Shown here: one piece after another, positions 20,005-29,811 of the stretch
Numbering within the stretch: the first letter of the stretch is position 1
How the letters are laid out: each line of letters opens with the position of its first letter
Assembly: GCF_030622045.1 (NCBI RefSeq)
Contig: NZ_CP130886.1
Location: forward strand, 3,361,557-3,425,556
Length of the DNA: 64,000 nucleotides
From: Planctellipticum variicoloris
GTDB lineage: Bacteria; Planctomycetota; Planctomycetia; Planctomycetales; Planctomycetaceae
Direction: 5' to 3'
Notes under the pieces: generated by a model
Database searches by the model: none
Told to the model about the DNA's origin: nothing
What the model saw: the letters and a program-made list of their open reading frames with translations, nothing else
Translations under genes and position numbers: made by a program

Positions 20005-22242
20005 GTGCTCGAACCGCCGTCCGATGCGCTTGTCGCCGGGCTCGCACAACTGGGATTGTGCCGGGCCGCCGACTGGCGTCGCGCGCGGAGTCGGGTTCGC
20101 AAGCTCGCTCGCGACTTGCCGGCATTCGATTCCGTCTGGATCGACGCCCTCGTCACGCTCGGCCTGCTGAGCCCGTTTCAGGCCCGCATGGTGGAAGACG
20201 GCCGCCTCGCCGATCTGGAAGTCGGTCCCTGCATACTGATCGACCAGCTCGGCCACAGCCGGATCAACCAGACCTGGCTGGCTCGCAATCGCGCTCAAGG
20301 CGACCGCTGCGTCGTCAAACGCATCCCGCTGCCCCCCGAGAACTCGGAGGCTGCTCTCAAGCGGCTCGAACTCCTTGCGAATTGCCTGTCGGGTCTGGCG
20401 GAACCGCATGTGGTCGGCCCCGCCGTCTGCCAGAACGACGCCGGTGCCGCGATTCTCGTCTCCCATTGGGTCGCCGGCGTCCCTCTCTCCGAACTCCTGG
20501 TTCGCCGAGGGCGTTTCCCGGCGTCCGTGGTCGTTGATTTCGCTCGTCAACTCCTCGCCGGGTTGGAGGCTCTCCATCAGCGAAATATCGTTCACGGCGA
20601 CCTCCGGCTCTCAAACATTCGTCTGACGGACGCGGGTCGGTCCGTCCTGGTCGACGCCGGCATTCGCCCGGCCCTGTCCCCCGAACTCCAATTGCACGCG
20701 ATCCAGTCCCCCGAGGCCTGCGACACCACCGCCCCGGAGCTGATTGGCACTGGACTCGCAATCACGCCGGCGGCCGACCTCTACGCGCTGGGCTGCGTGC
20801 TCTGGCAGCTCCTGGCCGGCCGGCCGCCATTCCCGATCGCCGATCCGCTGGCCAAGCTGGCGGCCCACCAGACCGGTCGTGTCCCGGATGTTCGGGACTG
20901 GGCGCCAAACACGCCAGATCCGCTGGCCGACCTGATTCTCCGGCTGACGGCGCCGCGCCCGGCCGACCGTCCGCCCGGAGCCGCCGCCCTCCTGGAAGAA
21001 CTCGGCCGGCCGGGACTCCACTGCCGAGCCCGGCTCCGAACCTTCCGCAAGCTCTTCGACGGCGCCGTTCCCCATCTCTCAACGCCGGCCAGTCGCGGCC
21101 TCGGCGGCTGGGCCTGGACGGCGGCGACGATCTTCCTCCTCTCGGGACTGGCCGTCACCCTCTCGGATTCCAACCGGCGCGGAGAACTGCTCAGCCTCTG
21201 GTCCCCGAATTTGACGACTGCAGGCATCGAAACCCCGCTCGCCGCATCCCGAGATGAAACTCACTCCCCGGACCAGCCGAAGGCGCCCCTTCGCACGTTG
21301 CTCGAACTCCCCGAACCCGACTCACAGGGCGTCTTGACGCTCGCCACGGGAACGTACTCCCCGCGAACCATCACCCAGGTCGGCTCGCTGGCAATTCGCG
21401 CCGACCACGGCGCCCGGCCGGTCATCAAGATCGGCGATCGCCCCTGGCAGATCACCGCGCGCGAGTTCGCTCTCGAAGGAGTCGCAATTCAGCAGACCAC
21501 AGCTTCTGCATCCGCCAAGCCGCTTCGCGCACTCCTGCTGATCCGGACCCAGTCCATGACTCTGCAGGATGTCGCCTTCGCAGTCGCCGAAGAACGGCCG
21601 ACTCCTCCCCCTGACGTGCCGGCAGTCGCCTGGACGCAGATCGACCGCCAAGACCGCACCGCCGGACTCGCGGTCCTGCAAAACGTCACCGCCACCCGCC
21701 CGGGACCGCTCCTGTTCTGTCGCGAAGCTCCGCGCGAGATTACGTTCGACAACTGCTTGAAAACAGAAGCGGGAGCCGCCCTCGTCGTCTACCAGAGCCA
21801 CAGCACCCGGCCGATTCATGTCGGCCTGACGCAGTCGACGCTCCGCGGCTCGGGACCGCTGATCAGCCTCTGGGGCGAGTTCGCCGAGCGGTCCGGAGCG
21901 GCCCGTCTGCAGGTCGACGCCGTTGAATCGGTTTTCGCCCCGGCCGATGACACCCCGGCCCTCATCGAACTCGCCGCCGAACGCCTGCGGCACGACTGGT
22001 CCCAGGCGGTCGTCTGGACGGGCGAAAGCTCGCTCCTACCGTCAGGTCTGGAGCTCGTGTCTCACCGCGATCCCGTGCAGCACACGGTCGAACGCCTGGA
22101 ATCGACCGACGTGTCCGCCGACGGGCTGACGGTCGATGCCTTCGAATTCGCGGGTCCGTCGCTGACCTCGCCCCCGGACAGCCGCCTCAGCGCCAGCCAG
22201 GCCCCGCGCCGTTCGACCGAGTTCCCTGGATTTCGACCATAG
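20005..22242 (+). CDS. Transmembrane Ser/Thr protein kinase with a parallel-beta-like C-terminal region
   Basis: 745 residues from a GTG. After a 70-residue N-terminal segment, the kinase domain (about 75-345) has a degenerate Gly loop, the VKRI Lys, a catalytic loop HGDLRLSN (HRD replaced by HGD, Asp kept), VDAG in place of DFG, TAPE for APE, and DLYALGCVLWQLLAG. One membrane segment lies near 370-388 (WTAATIFLLSGLAV). The outer 350 residues are repetitive (LAIRADHGARPVIKIGD, then FALEGVAIQQT and LQDVAFAV) and read like a right-handed beta-helix. The key acidic residues are present, so activity is plausible despite the changes. The outer region may sense an envelope ligand; this is inference. 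Confidence 0.75.
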   Translation: MLEPPSDALVAGLAQLGLCRAADWRRARSRVRKLARDLPAFDSVWIDALVTLGLLSPFQARMVEDGRLADLEVGPCILIDQLGHSRINQTWLARNRAQGDRCVVKRIPLPPENSEAALKRLELLANCLSGLAEPHVVGPAVCQNDAGAAILVSHWVAGVPLSELLVRRGRFPASVVVDFARQLLAGLEALHQRNIVHGDLRLSNIRLTDAGRSVLVDAGIRPALSPELQLHAIQSPEACDTTAPELIGTGLAITPAADLYALGCVLWQLLAGRPPFPIADPLAKLAAHQTGRVPDVRDWAPNTPDPLADLILRLTAPRPADRPPGAAALLEELGRPGLHCRARLRTFRKLFDGAVPHLSTPASRGLGGWAWTAATIFLLSGLAVTLSDSNRRGELLSLWSPNLTTAGIETPLAASRDETHSPDQPKAPLRTLLELPEPDSQGVLTLATGTYSPRTITQVGSLAIRADHGARPVIKIGDRPWQITAREFALEGVAIQQTTASASAKPLRALLLIRTQSMTLQDVAFAVAEERPTPPPDVPAVAWTQIDRQDRTAGLAVLQNVTATRPGPLLFCREAPREITFDNCLKTEAGAALVVYQSHSTRPIHVGLTQSTLRGSGPLISLWGEFAERSGAARLQVDAVESVFAPADDTPALIELAAERLRHDWSQAVVWTGESSLLPSGLELVSHRDPVQHTVERLESTDVSADGLTVDAFEFAGPSLTSPPDSRLSASQAPRRSTEFPGFRP

Positions 22243-22268
22243 AAATCAGCGACGTTCGGCGAATCCTC

Positions 22269-23642
22269 TCAGAACACAAGCTGCGCCCGCAGTCCGGCCA
22301 CGACGGCGGTCTCCGCGTCCTGACGCGTCGGATTGAGGATCTGCAGGTCGGGCGTCACCCGGAACCACTTGGCGACTTCCACATTATAAAACAGTTCCAC
22401 GCCTTCCTCGTCACCGATCGGCGTCACAGGCTGCAGGCTGTTGATCAGCATGTTGCTGACGCCGGCAAAGTAGTAACCCACGCCGAACGTATCCCTGCTG
22501 CGCCCCGGCAGCGGGCTGGTCCCCCCCACGCCGACCGTGGCGATCCAGGCCACCGGGTTCGGATTCGCATCCGAGAAACCGAACAGCCCGAACACTCCCC
22601 ACCCGCAGCCCGGGCGGCAGGGATCTTCATAAAGATACTGATCGAACCGGTACACCAGCGCCCAGGAGCCGGTCTCGTGATTCGTGAAGGTCGCCTCCGG
22701 CACCGGAAAGTAGACGTGGCCGCTGCTCTCAAGACTGCTGTACTTGCTGCTGCTCCATGTCCCCATCACCCCCTGGTGGCCTTTGCGTCCGAGAATCGTC
22801 ACCGGAACAAAGACATTCCCGAAGACTACGGCGCCTCGAGAGAAGAACGATTCGAACCCCGTCTGAGTCGGCGTGTTATTGGCGTCATAGATCGTGAATG
22901 ACGCCACCGGCTCTCCGTCGCGGAGCATCGCCCCGCCGGCTGCCAGCGTCGAGTACGGAATCGCCCGGGCCAGCAACGGGCTGAACACAAAGGCCTGGTT
23001 CTGGAAGCCGGTAATCCCGCGCTCGCCCGAGAACACACCCTTGAAGGTGTCGAGCGAATTCACTTTCCCGGCAAAAACGACGAAGTCCTCGCTCAGCGCC
23101 TGAGTGATCACAACTCCCGTCAATGCGGCCATGTTGCCGCCTGCCGTCGGAAACACCATCGGCGTATTGACGGCCGCCAGTGCCCCAGTGCTCCCGTTGA
23201 CCGAATCCCCCAGCCGGCCTTCGCCGTGAAAATCGACAAACAGGCCGTCCCAGAGACCTGCCTTTCCACCATCCAGTGTCACGAATTTGTCGAATTTCCA
23301 GCCATATGCCGAGTTCTGCTCAAGTCCGCCGCTGACCACCCCCTGGTAGAATTGCGTCAACTCGAACCGGGCCGTCAAACCGTTGTCCGCATAACACTCC
23401 CGCAGATCGCAAAGATCCTGCACCGTCTGATTGGAACCGAACAGCGCCGCCGGGTCCTCGTACCAGTCCGGCTTCGTCGCCTCCCCGGCGTTCTCGGAGA
23501 ATACAACCGCCGGCGGCAGCGGTTGAACCGGCGCCGCAGCGGGAGGAGTTGCGGGAGCAGGAGAGGGTGGCGCCTGAGCGGCCAACGGGCCGGCGGCCAG
23601 ACAAAACACCGCCAACCACGCGATCTTGCGACTCACAGGCAT
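22269..23642 (-). CDS. Outer-membrane porin, OprB-like
   Basis: About 457 residues. The N-terminal signal peptide (IAWLAVFCLAAGPLAAQ) is followed by a Pro/Ala-rich linker. The rest has alternating beta-strand patterning with aromatic girdles and ends in QLVF, a C-terminal Phe typical of barrel proteins recognised by BamA. Patterns such as GVEVFYNVEVAKWFRVTPDLQ-like text near the end (here ELFYNVEVAKWFRVTPDLQ) are typical of carbohydrate-selective OprB porins. The start may be the ATG at 23642 or, with a better-spaced AGGA, the GTG at 23636. Convergent with the kinase gene, only 26 nt apart. Confidence 0.78.
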   Translation of the reverse strand: MPVSRKIAWLAVFCLAAGPLAAQAPPSPAPATPPAAAPVQPLPPAVVFSENAGEATKPDWYEDPAALFGSNQTVQDLCDLRECYADNGLTARFELTQFYQGVVSGGLEQNSAYGWKFDKFVTLDGGKAGLWDGLFVDFHGEGRLGDSVNGSTGALAAVNTPMVFPTAGGNMAALTGVVITQALSEDFVVFAGKVNSLDTFKGVFSGERGITGFQNQAFVFSPLLARAIPYSTLAAGGAMLRDGEPVASFTIYDANNTPTQTGFESFFSRGAVVFGNVFVPVTILGRKGHQGVMGTWSSSKYSSLESSGHVYFPVPEATFTNHETGSWALVYRFDQYLYEDPCRPGCGWGVFGLFGFSDANPNPVAWIATVGVGGTSPLPGRSRDTFGVGYYFAGVSNMLINSLQPVTPIGDEEGVELFYNVEVAKWFRVTPDLQILNPTRQDAETAVVAGLRAQLVF

Positions 23643-23879
23643 TCCTGACACATCCCTGGCCCAGACATGGAATCCTGCGACAACCACACATCGTCGTCAG
23701 CACGGACTGGGACTTCCGTACGCAGTGATCGGAGCAGCCTCCGACGTTCCAATACCGAGAATCGGGACAACCGTCGCCGTCGACAAAATCGCTGCGTCCC
23801 ATTCGTTACGCGCGTCGCAGCCCCTACAATCGCCACCAATTACCACCCGTCCGGGCAAACGGCTCCCGGACCAGGAAAT

Positions 23880-25169
23880 TCAGCGAGTGACCGTTCCCGC
23901 CGGCGCCCCGACCTTCAAATCCGGGTGACCATCGCCGTCCGCGTCGATCGTCTTGAGGTCCACATAGACATACGGCCGCAAGTACGCCTCTTCCTTCCCC
24001 TTCGCATACGAAACCCACATCCGCAGAGCGGTCGCATCGTAGACCACGTTCTCCACGTTCCCCCCCTTGATGGGAATCCGGTTCGCCAGTTCCACCAGCT
24101 TCTCGCCGGTCAGTTTCCCGTGCTGGCCCTGCAACGTCGGAAACGCCCCCCGGCCCTCATCGTTGTAGACCACGCACGAGAGAACCTGCGGTGCAAACTC
24201 GTCCGCGGGATCATTGTCCTTCCAGATCTGCAGCCACTTGTCGACCCCCTCCGGCGCATGCGCCCGCACCTTGACCGCCCCCAAATCCTGCTGGCCGTCT
24301 CCAAACACAAAGTGATACCGCTTCGTCGGCGGCTGCTCGCGAAAGATCTCCACCGCCCGGCTCAAGGAGTCCCCGTCATACAGCATTGTCCGGAAGAAAA
24401 CCGTGAAGTGCGGCGCATGGACCTGGTACGGCGCTTCCTTCCCCGACGCGTCTCCCATTTCCGACAGCGCAATCCCGCGGGCGTTCATCCCCGTATGCGC
24501 GCCGATCATCCCGGCAAACGTTGGCACCACGTGCGGAATTCCCCGGTCGGGGATGTAGACCACGATCACTGGAAACTCGTGAGCACCGACTTCCAGACTC
24601 CAGTCCAGATTGCGAGTCTGATACAGATGCCCGTCCTCCGTCGCCTTCCCCCACGCCGCAATGCTGCTGCACGAATATGGCATCAGCAGCGGAATCGCGT
24701 GGAACGCCTGCAGCGTCGCCAGCGGCACCCCCGAACCATCCGCCAGCCCCGCCAGCTCCTGCTCGACCCGGTCGTCGGAAAACGCCGCCGATCGCCCCCA
24801 CACCTCGGTGAAAGTCTCGACCTTCACCCCCATCTGCTGGCTCAACCCGGCCACGGTCGGCGGCACAAACTGCTGGATCTCCCCCCGCAGCAGCCTCCCG
24901 AGCTGCTTCCCCATCTGGTACGGCGTCCCTCTGACAACAACCAGCGGGTACGCGACGTCGCCATTGCGAACCACCGTCCGATGACCGCTGCCTCCCTCCG
25001 CCGGCAGCGAAAACGGCCGGGGCGACTTCTCGGCGACCGCCCCCTGGGCAATCGTCTCGGGCTTATCTTCCGCCGCCAGGTGCGAGGACGCAGCCAGCAG
25101 GCAGACCGCTGAACCGGCGAAAGCGCATTGAACGGCAATTCGGGAGAACAGATGCAGGAAGTGGGACAT
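23880..25169 (-). CDS. Exported C45-type autoproteolytic amidase/acyltransferase
   Basis: 429 residues with a signal peptide (AVQCAFAGSAVCLLAASSHLAA). VVVRGTPYQMGKQLGRLL is the usual opening of the C45 (acyl-CoA:6-aminopenicillanate acyltransferase-like) group. The Ntn nucleophile is probably the Cys of MPYSCSSIAAWG, followed by HLYQTRNLDW as in relatives. Such enzymes mature by self-cleavage before that Cys and act on amide bonds. The substrate is unknown, and no penicillin-biosynthesis context exists. The C-terminus has a DADGDGHPD calcium-type loop common in planctomycete exported proteins. The start at 25169 precedes the signal peptide. The gene diverges from the PVC cytochrome gene. Confidence 0.78.
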   Translation of the reverse strand: MSHFLHLFSRIAVQCAFAGSAVCLLAASSHLAAEDKPETIAQGAVAEKSPRPFSLPAEGGSGHRTVVRNGDVAYPLVVVRGTPYQMGKQLGRLLRGEIQQFVPPTVAGLSQQMGVKVETFTEVWGRSAAFSDDRVEQELAGLADGSGVPLATLQAFHAIPLLMPYSCSSIAAWGKATEDGHLYQTRNLDWSLEVGAHEFPVIVVYIPDRGIPHVVPTFAGMIGAHTGMNARGIALSEMGDASGKEAPYQVHAPHFTVFFRTMLYDGDSLSRAVEIFREQPPTKRYHFVFGDGQQDLGAVKVRAHAPEGVDKWLQIWKDNDPADEFAPQVLSCVVYNDEGRGAFPTLQGQHGKLTGEKLVELANRIPIKGGNVENVVYDATALRMWVSYAKGKEEAYLRPYVYVDLKTIDADGDGHPDLKVGAPAGTVTR

Positions 25170-25376
25170 GGAGCGGAGCCTCAGAGAGTTGAGACGTTGA
25201 AGACGGGAAAACGGGTCGAACCGCAGCATCTTGCCGCGCTCTGGACAGGCCGTCCAGCATCGAAGATCGGCCCGGTCAGATTCTAAAAACTGCGGCCGAC
25301 AACGGATCGCAGGACGCTCCCGACCGCCGTATGCTGTTCGAGTTCGCCGCCAGACCGTTTCGCCGAGGACCGCCGC

Positions 25377-28300
25377 ATGACTCTTCGACAACTCGCGCTT
25401 GCCGCCGGGGCTTGCCTCTTGCTTGCTTTGAAGTCATCCGCTGCCGCCGAAATCCCGACTCCCCAGGACGCCCCGAAACCGCTCTCTCCGGCCGAAAGCG
25501 CCAAGCAGTTCCATCTGCCGGATGGCTTTCGCCTGGACCTCATCGCCGCCGAGCCATTGATCCACGAACCCTCGGGCGTCTGCTGGGACGAACGTGGCCG
25601 GCTCTTCGTCTGCGAGCTGCACGGCTACAACCTCGAAGGCCAATTCGACATCGAAGAATTGAACAAGACCGGCGAACTCGACCGCGTCGTTCGACGGGTG
25701 CAGGCCGATGAACACGCCAAGGCGGCGGCGGCGAAAGAAACTTACGGCACCGTCAAACTGCTGACCGATACCGACGGCGACGGACAGATGGACCACGCCG
25801 AGATCTGGGCCGATCGTCTCCCTCCCTGCTATGGCCTCTGCCCGGCCCGCGGCGGCGTGATCGTGGCCTGCGCCCCGGACATCGTGTACCTCGCCGACCG
25901 AGACGGCGACGGCAAAGCCGACTTCCGCGAAACCCTCTTCACCGGCTTCGCCGTCGGCATGCTCGAACGGGGACTGAACTGCCCCCAATGGGGCCCCGAC
26001 AACTGGATCTACGTCGGCGGAGGGCAGGGGGGCGGCACGATCACCGGCCCGCATCTCCCCGCCCCCGTCCAGCTCCCGACCACCGATTTCCGCTTCAAGG
26101 CGGACGGCTCCGCCATCGAACCTGTCACCGGCAAGACGCACACCCTCGGCACCACCTTCACCGAATCCGGCGACCGCTTCGTGATCTCGACCAACACCCC
26201 CGGCATCCAGGTCGCCCCCATCCCCTGGCGCTACCTGGCCCGCAATCCCGACTACGCCGCCCGCGACCTGACCGTCAACGCCGCGGCGGACAACCGCGTC
26301 TATCCCACCAGCCGGCCCCATCCCTGGCGCACCCGCCGGGCGGAAGACCCCGGCTTCGCCAAGTACTACACCGACCGCTACGGCATCGCCGAATCCGCCC
26401 CGAACGGTTACTTCACGTCGGCCTGTTCGCCGCTGGTCTACCAGGACATCGCGCTCCCCGGACTCGCCGGACAGGTTCTCGCCTGCGAACCGGCCCAGAA
26501 CCTGATCCATCGCGCGGTGATCACGCGAGACGGCCCCCGTCTGCATCTGACGCGACCAGCCGGCGAAGAGCAGTCGGAATTCCTCTCGTCGAGCGATATC
26601 TGGTTCCACCCGATCTCGCTGGCCATCGCTCCCGATGGCAGCGTGTTGATCACCGACTTCTACCGCGAAATCATCGAAGATTACTCAGCGATCCCCCGTT
26701 ACCTGCAGCAGCAGTACGGCCTGATGCACGGCAAAGACCACGGTCGCTTGTGGCGACTCACGCATCGCGACGCGCCGGCCGCGGCGCCGGCGGACATGTC
26801 GCGACTGACGACCGCGCAACTGGCCGACGAGGTCGCCAGCCCGCGCTTCTGGCGGCGGACCACCGCCCGCCGGCTGCTCGTCGAACGACAAGCCGACGAC
26901 ATCGCCCCATCACTCGTCAAGCTCGCCAGTACCACCGAGCAACCGGCCGCTGCACTGAATGCGCTCTATACCCTCGATGGGCTGAATCGGCTCTCGTCCG
27001 ACGTCGTCCTTTCTGCCTTGACCTCCAATCATTCCGCGGTCCGCGTCCACGCCTTGCGCTTCGCCGAACGCTGTCTGGGCAGCGAACCGCGAGTCCTCGA
27101 CAGCGTCCTCGGCCTGTCCGGCGATCCGGACGCCACGGTCATCCTGCAGCTCGTCCTGACGCTCGGCGAATCGTCCGATCCACGCGTGCTGCCGACACTG
27201 GTCCGACTGGCCCGCCAGCATGGAAATCTCCCCTGGTTCGAACCGGCGCTCCTCAGTTCCCTGTCCGGCCGTAGCGGACCATCTCTGCAACTGCTGCTGC
27301 GGGAGCCGGGCCAATTGGAGCACGCCGCACGCCTGGTCGCGCCGGTCAGTGCCGCCATTGCCTCCCGCAAAGATGCCGCAGAGCTATCGGCCGCACTGCT
27401 GGCTCTGGCCAGTGTCGACGTCCCGACGATCCAGCTTGCGGGCTTGCAGGGCATCCGCTCCCGATTCAAAACGGTCACAGCGCTTAACCTGACGGATGAT
27501 GCACGCCTCGCAATGAAAAAACTCGCCGCCGGCCCCAACGACGACCTCCGCACCGCAGCCCGGGATCTGATCGCCATTCTCAAACTCGAAAGTCCCGCCG
27601 AACGATCGGCCCGCATCGCACGCGCCACGGCGGCGCTCGGCAACCTCGAACTCCCGGCCATGCAGCGCGTCGCCGCGGCCGAAGAACTCTCCGCCGAGAA
27701 TGATGCAGCAATCACCGCTCTGTTGATCAACCAGGTTCCCGCCAGCACGCCCCAGGTCCGCGAGGCCATTCTGACAGGGCTCTTCTCGCGCACCGACCGC
27801 CTGCCGGTCCTAGTCACCGCCCTCGAAGAGAAAAAACTTCCGGCATCGGCCCTGTCGGGACTGCAGCGGGTCGCCTTGACCGAACACGCCGACTCCAGCC
27901 TGCGCACCCGCGCGATCAAAGTCCTTGAGTCCACATCTCCGGTCGACGACGCATTGTTCGACCGCTACGCCGCCGCCCTCAAGGGGAAACGCTCCCTCGC
28001 CCGCGGCGAAGCGGTGTTCCGCGAGAAGTGCGGCATCTGCCACCAGGCCCACGGCCTCGGCGTCGCCGTCGGTCCCGATCTGAGCGCCGAATTCCAGCGG
28101 GCCGAGGAAACCCTGCTCCAGGATATTCTGCTCCCCAGCCGCTCGATCACCGCCGGCTACCCGACCTACGTCGTGATCACCAGAGACGGACTCTCGCTGA
28201 CCGGTGTCCTCGCCACCGATTCCGCGGGCGGCATCACGCTCAAACAGCCGCAGGGGAAAACGCAGACCGTCCTCACCAAAGACATCGAAGAACTCCGTTC

Positions 28301-28877
28301 CAGCGCCGTCTCGCTGATGCCCGATGATCTGACGAAGACGGTCTCCCCGGAAGACGTCGCCCACGTCCTGGCCTGGCTCCGCGCCCCGACCAGCCGGGCC
28401 GTCCTCATCGACGAGAACCCCGCTATCGCATCGTCGCTCAACGAAGGGAACGGCGCCGCAGTCTTCGTCGCCGGCGATGCTCAAAACGGCCAGCTCGCCC
28501 TGAAAGTCACGCCCCTCCAGCGGCACTCTCCGCGGATTCCCGGCTGGGAGTTCCGCATCCGCGAGAACCCCGGCCCCGGCGAGTACCGCTACCTCCGCTT
28601 CGCCTGGAAATCCCTCGGCAGCCGCGGCGTCCTGATCGAACTCGCCAACAACGGCCAATGGCCCGACGCCGGCTCGCCCAGGTTCCGCTACGTCGCCGGC
28701 GCCAACACGACCGGCTGGCAGGCCACCCGCGTCGCCGACGAGGCCCCGACCACCTGGACCGTCGTCACCCGCGACCTCTGGCAGGACTTCGGCGACTGCA
28801 CGCTCACGGGCATCGCCCCCACCACAATGGACGGCCCCGCGTTGTTCGATCAGATTGAGCTGCTGCAGAAGCCATAA
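25377..28877 (+). CDS. PVC-type dehydrogenase / HEAT-repeat / cytochrome c fusion protein
   Basis: 1,166 residues with a signal peptide (LALAAGACLLLALKSSAAA). Residues about 40-460 form a glucose/sorbosone-dehydrogenase-like propeller (FRLDLIAAEPLIHEPSGVCW; DTDGDGQMD and DRDGDGKAD calcium-type loops). HEAT-like helical repeats fill about 480-860. A c-type haem site CGICHQ near 885, followed by GPDLSAEF, marks the PVC-specific C-terminal cytochrome region. About 130 further residues after it (EFRIRENPGPGEYRYLRFAW) look like a carbohydrate-binding or laminin-like domain. These proteins are abundant in planctomycetes and are thought to oxidise sugars in the periplasm and pass electrons to c-type carriers; substrate not shown. 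Confidence 0.9.
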   Translation: MTLRQLALAAGACLLLALKSSAAAEIPTPQDAPKPLSPAESAKQFHLPDGFRLDLIAAEPLIHEPSGVCWDERGRLFVCELHGYNLEGQFDIEELNKTGELDRVVRRVQADEHAKAAAAKETYGTVKLLTDTDGDGQMDHAEIWADRLPPCYGLCPARGGVIVACAPDIVYLADRDGDGKADFRETLFTGFAVGMLERGLNCPQWGPDNWIYVGGGQGGGTITGPHLPAPVQLPTTDFRFKADGSAIEPVTGKTHTLGTTFTESGDRFVISTNTPGIQVAPIPWRYLARNPDYAARDLTVNAAADNRVYPTSRPHPWRTRRAEDPGFAKYYTDRYGIAESAPNGYFTSACSPLVYQDIALPGLAGQVLACEPAQNLIHRAVITRDGPRLHLTRPAGEEQSEFLSSSDIWFHPISLAIAPDGSVLITDFYREIIEDYSAIPRYLQQQYGLMHGKDHGRLWRLTHRDAPAAAPADMSRLTTAQLADEVASPRFWRRTTARRLLVERQADDIAPSLVKLASTTEQPAAALNALYTLDGLNRLSSDVVLSALTSNHSAVRVHALRFAERCLGSEPRVLDSVLGLSGDPDATVILQLVLTLGESSDPRVLPTLVRLARQHGNLPWFEPALLSSLSGRSGPSLQLLLREPGQLEHAARLVAPVSAAIASRKDAAELSAALLALASVDVPTIQLAGLQGIRSRFKTVTALNLTDDARLAMKKLAAGPNDDLRTAARDLIAILKLESPAERSARIARATAALGNLELPAMQRVAAAEELSAENDAAITALLINQVPASTPQVREAILTGLFSRTDRLPVLVTALEEKKLPASALSGLQRVALTEHADSSLRTRAIKVLESTSPVDDALFDRYAAALKGKRSLARGEAVFREKCGICHQAHGLGVAVGPDLSAEFQRAEETLLQDILLPSRSITAGYPTYVVITRDGLSLTGVLATDSAGGITLKQPQGKTQTVLTKDIEELRSSAVSLMPDDLTKTVSPEDVAHVLAWLRAPTSRAVLIDENPAIASSLNEGNGAAVFVAGDAQNGQLALKVTPLQRHSPRIPGWEFRIRENPGPGEYRYLRFAWKSLGSRGVLIELANNGQWPDAGSPRFRYVAGANTTGWQATRVADEAPTTWTVVTRDLWQDFGDCTLTGIAPTTMDGPALFDQIELLQKP

Positions 28878-28898
28878 CCCCAATGTCACAACGCCGCC

Positions 28899-28977
28899 GT
28901 GTGCCACGGCCGTGCCGGCCGTGTGTTCGCTGGCACACAGCCTGACCACTCGCACGGCTGACACAGCCGTGGCACAC
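28899..28977. repeat. Inverted pair of CACGGCY hairpins
   Basis: The first hairpin (28904-28922) is CACGGCC-GTGCC-GGCCGTG; the second (28952-28970) is CACGGCT-GACAC-AGCCGTG. With their flanks (GTGTGCCACGGC and GCCGTGGCACAC) they are inverted copies of one unit. A third copy lies at 29741-29774. The stem change C-G to T-A preserves pairing. Confidence 0.65.
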
Positions 28978-29059
28978 GGACAGATGCACAAATCCGCAAA
29001 CCGGTCACCTTGATGCACTTCCGGCACACAACTCTCATTCTCTTCAGTGAGTTTCCGAG

Positions 29060-29554
29060 ATGACAAGTAAAGCGATCGACGGATTTATTGCACGCATTAT
29101 TGCTGGCGACAGTTCGGTCGTTGCCGACTTGCTGAATATCGGAATTGATCTGGATACTGTCGGATCAAACGGGCGTAGTCCTCTGTCGACGGCAGCAAGT
29201 GAAGGCTTTGTTGAAATTGTGCGATCGTTACTGGGGAGTGGTGCATCGGTTAACGCAGCCGGGGAATACGGACTAACAGCTCTCCACGAAGCAGCAACGA
29301 ATGGACACGTTCAAGTGGCTCTCGCTTTACTCGGTAACGGTGCGACAGTTGATGCAACGACGGTTTGGGGATCAACTCCGCTCATGTGTGCTGCAGCGCT
29401 CGGGCAGATCGATGTGGCCCGAGTTCTGTTGGAACATGGTGCGGACATCACTCTCAAAGACAAGAGAGGCGGAACTGCCTTGGACATTGCATGCGAGAAG
29501 GGTGAGGATGAGATGGCCGCATTCTTGGAGGCCGCTGCAGGACATCGTACGTAG
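29060..29554 (+). CDS. Ankyrin-repeat protein, AT-richer than its neighbours
   Basis: 164 residues with at least four ankyrin repeats: NGRSPLSTAASEGFVEIVRS, then GLTALHEAATNGHVQVALAL, then GSTPLMCAAALGQIDVARVL, then GGTALDIACEKGEDEMAAFL. No signal peptide or other domain. Ankyrin stacks bind other proteins; the target is unknown. Codon and base use are clearly less GC-rich than the genes on either side, and hairpin repeats of one family lie on both sides, which suggests acquisition from elsewhere. The start ATG follows a weak GAG-type ribosome site. Confidence 0.85.
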   Translation: MTSKAIDGFIARIIAGDSSVVADLLNIGIDLDTVGSNGRSPLSTAASEGFVEIVRSLLGSGASVNAAGEYGLTALHEAATNGHVQVALALLGNGATVDATTVWGSTPLMCAAALGQIDVARVLLEHGADITLKDKRGGTALDIACEKGEDEMAAFLEAAAGHRT

Positions 29555-29740
29555 CGTTGCCAATAATGCGGGGTTCGCATTCTGATACTGGCCCGGGTCG
29601 TAAAGCGACGGGAGGCTGTTGACGTCACGCTTTGGCCTTCACCGCTCGCGGCGTCGCTACACCGGCAGCACGAAGACGTGCAACCCGTGCAACCCCGCCA
29701 TCCGAACATCAGGACGGATTCTCAAAGGGGCCATCCCACC

Positions 29741-29774
29741 GACCACTCGCACGGCCGACACGGCCGTGGCACAC
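29741..29774 (+). repeat. Third copy of the CACGGCY hairpin repeat
   Basis: A 34-nt direct copy of the unit at 28944-28977. Only two stem positions differ, and they are paired with each other: CACGGCC-GACAC-GGCCGTG here against CACGGCT-GACAC-AGCCGTG there. Flanks GACCACTCG and GGCACAC are identical. It lies 38 nt upstream of the SDR start codon. Confidence 0.7.
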
Positions 29775-29811
29775 TGAAGACGCTTACCTTCCACCAGCCA
29801 TCGGACGCCCC

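Noticed and set aside
28899-29774. CRISPR array
   Set aside because: The hairpin repeats are few, not evenly spaced, and occur in both orientations; no cas genes.
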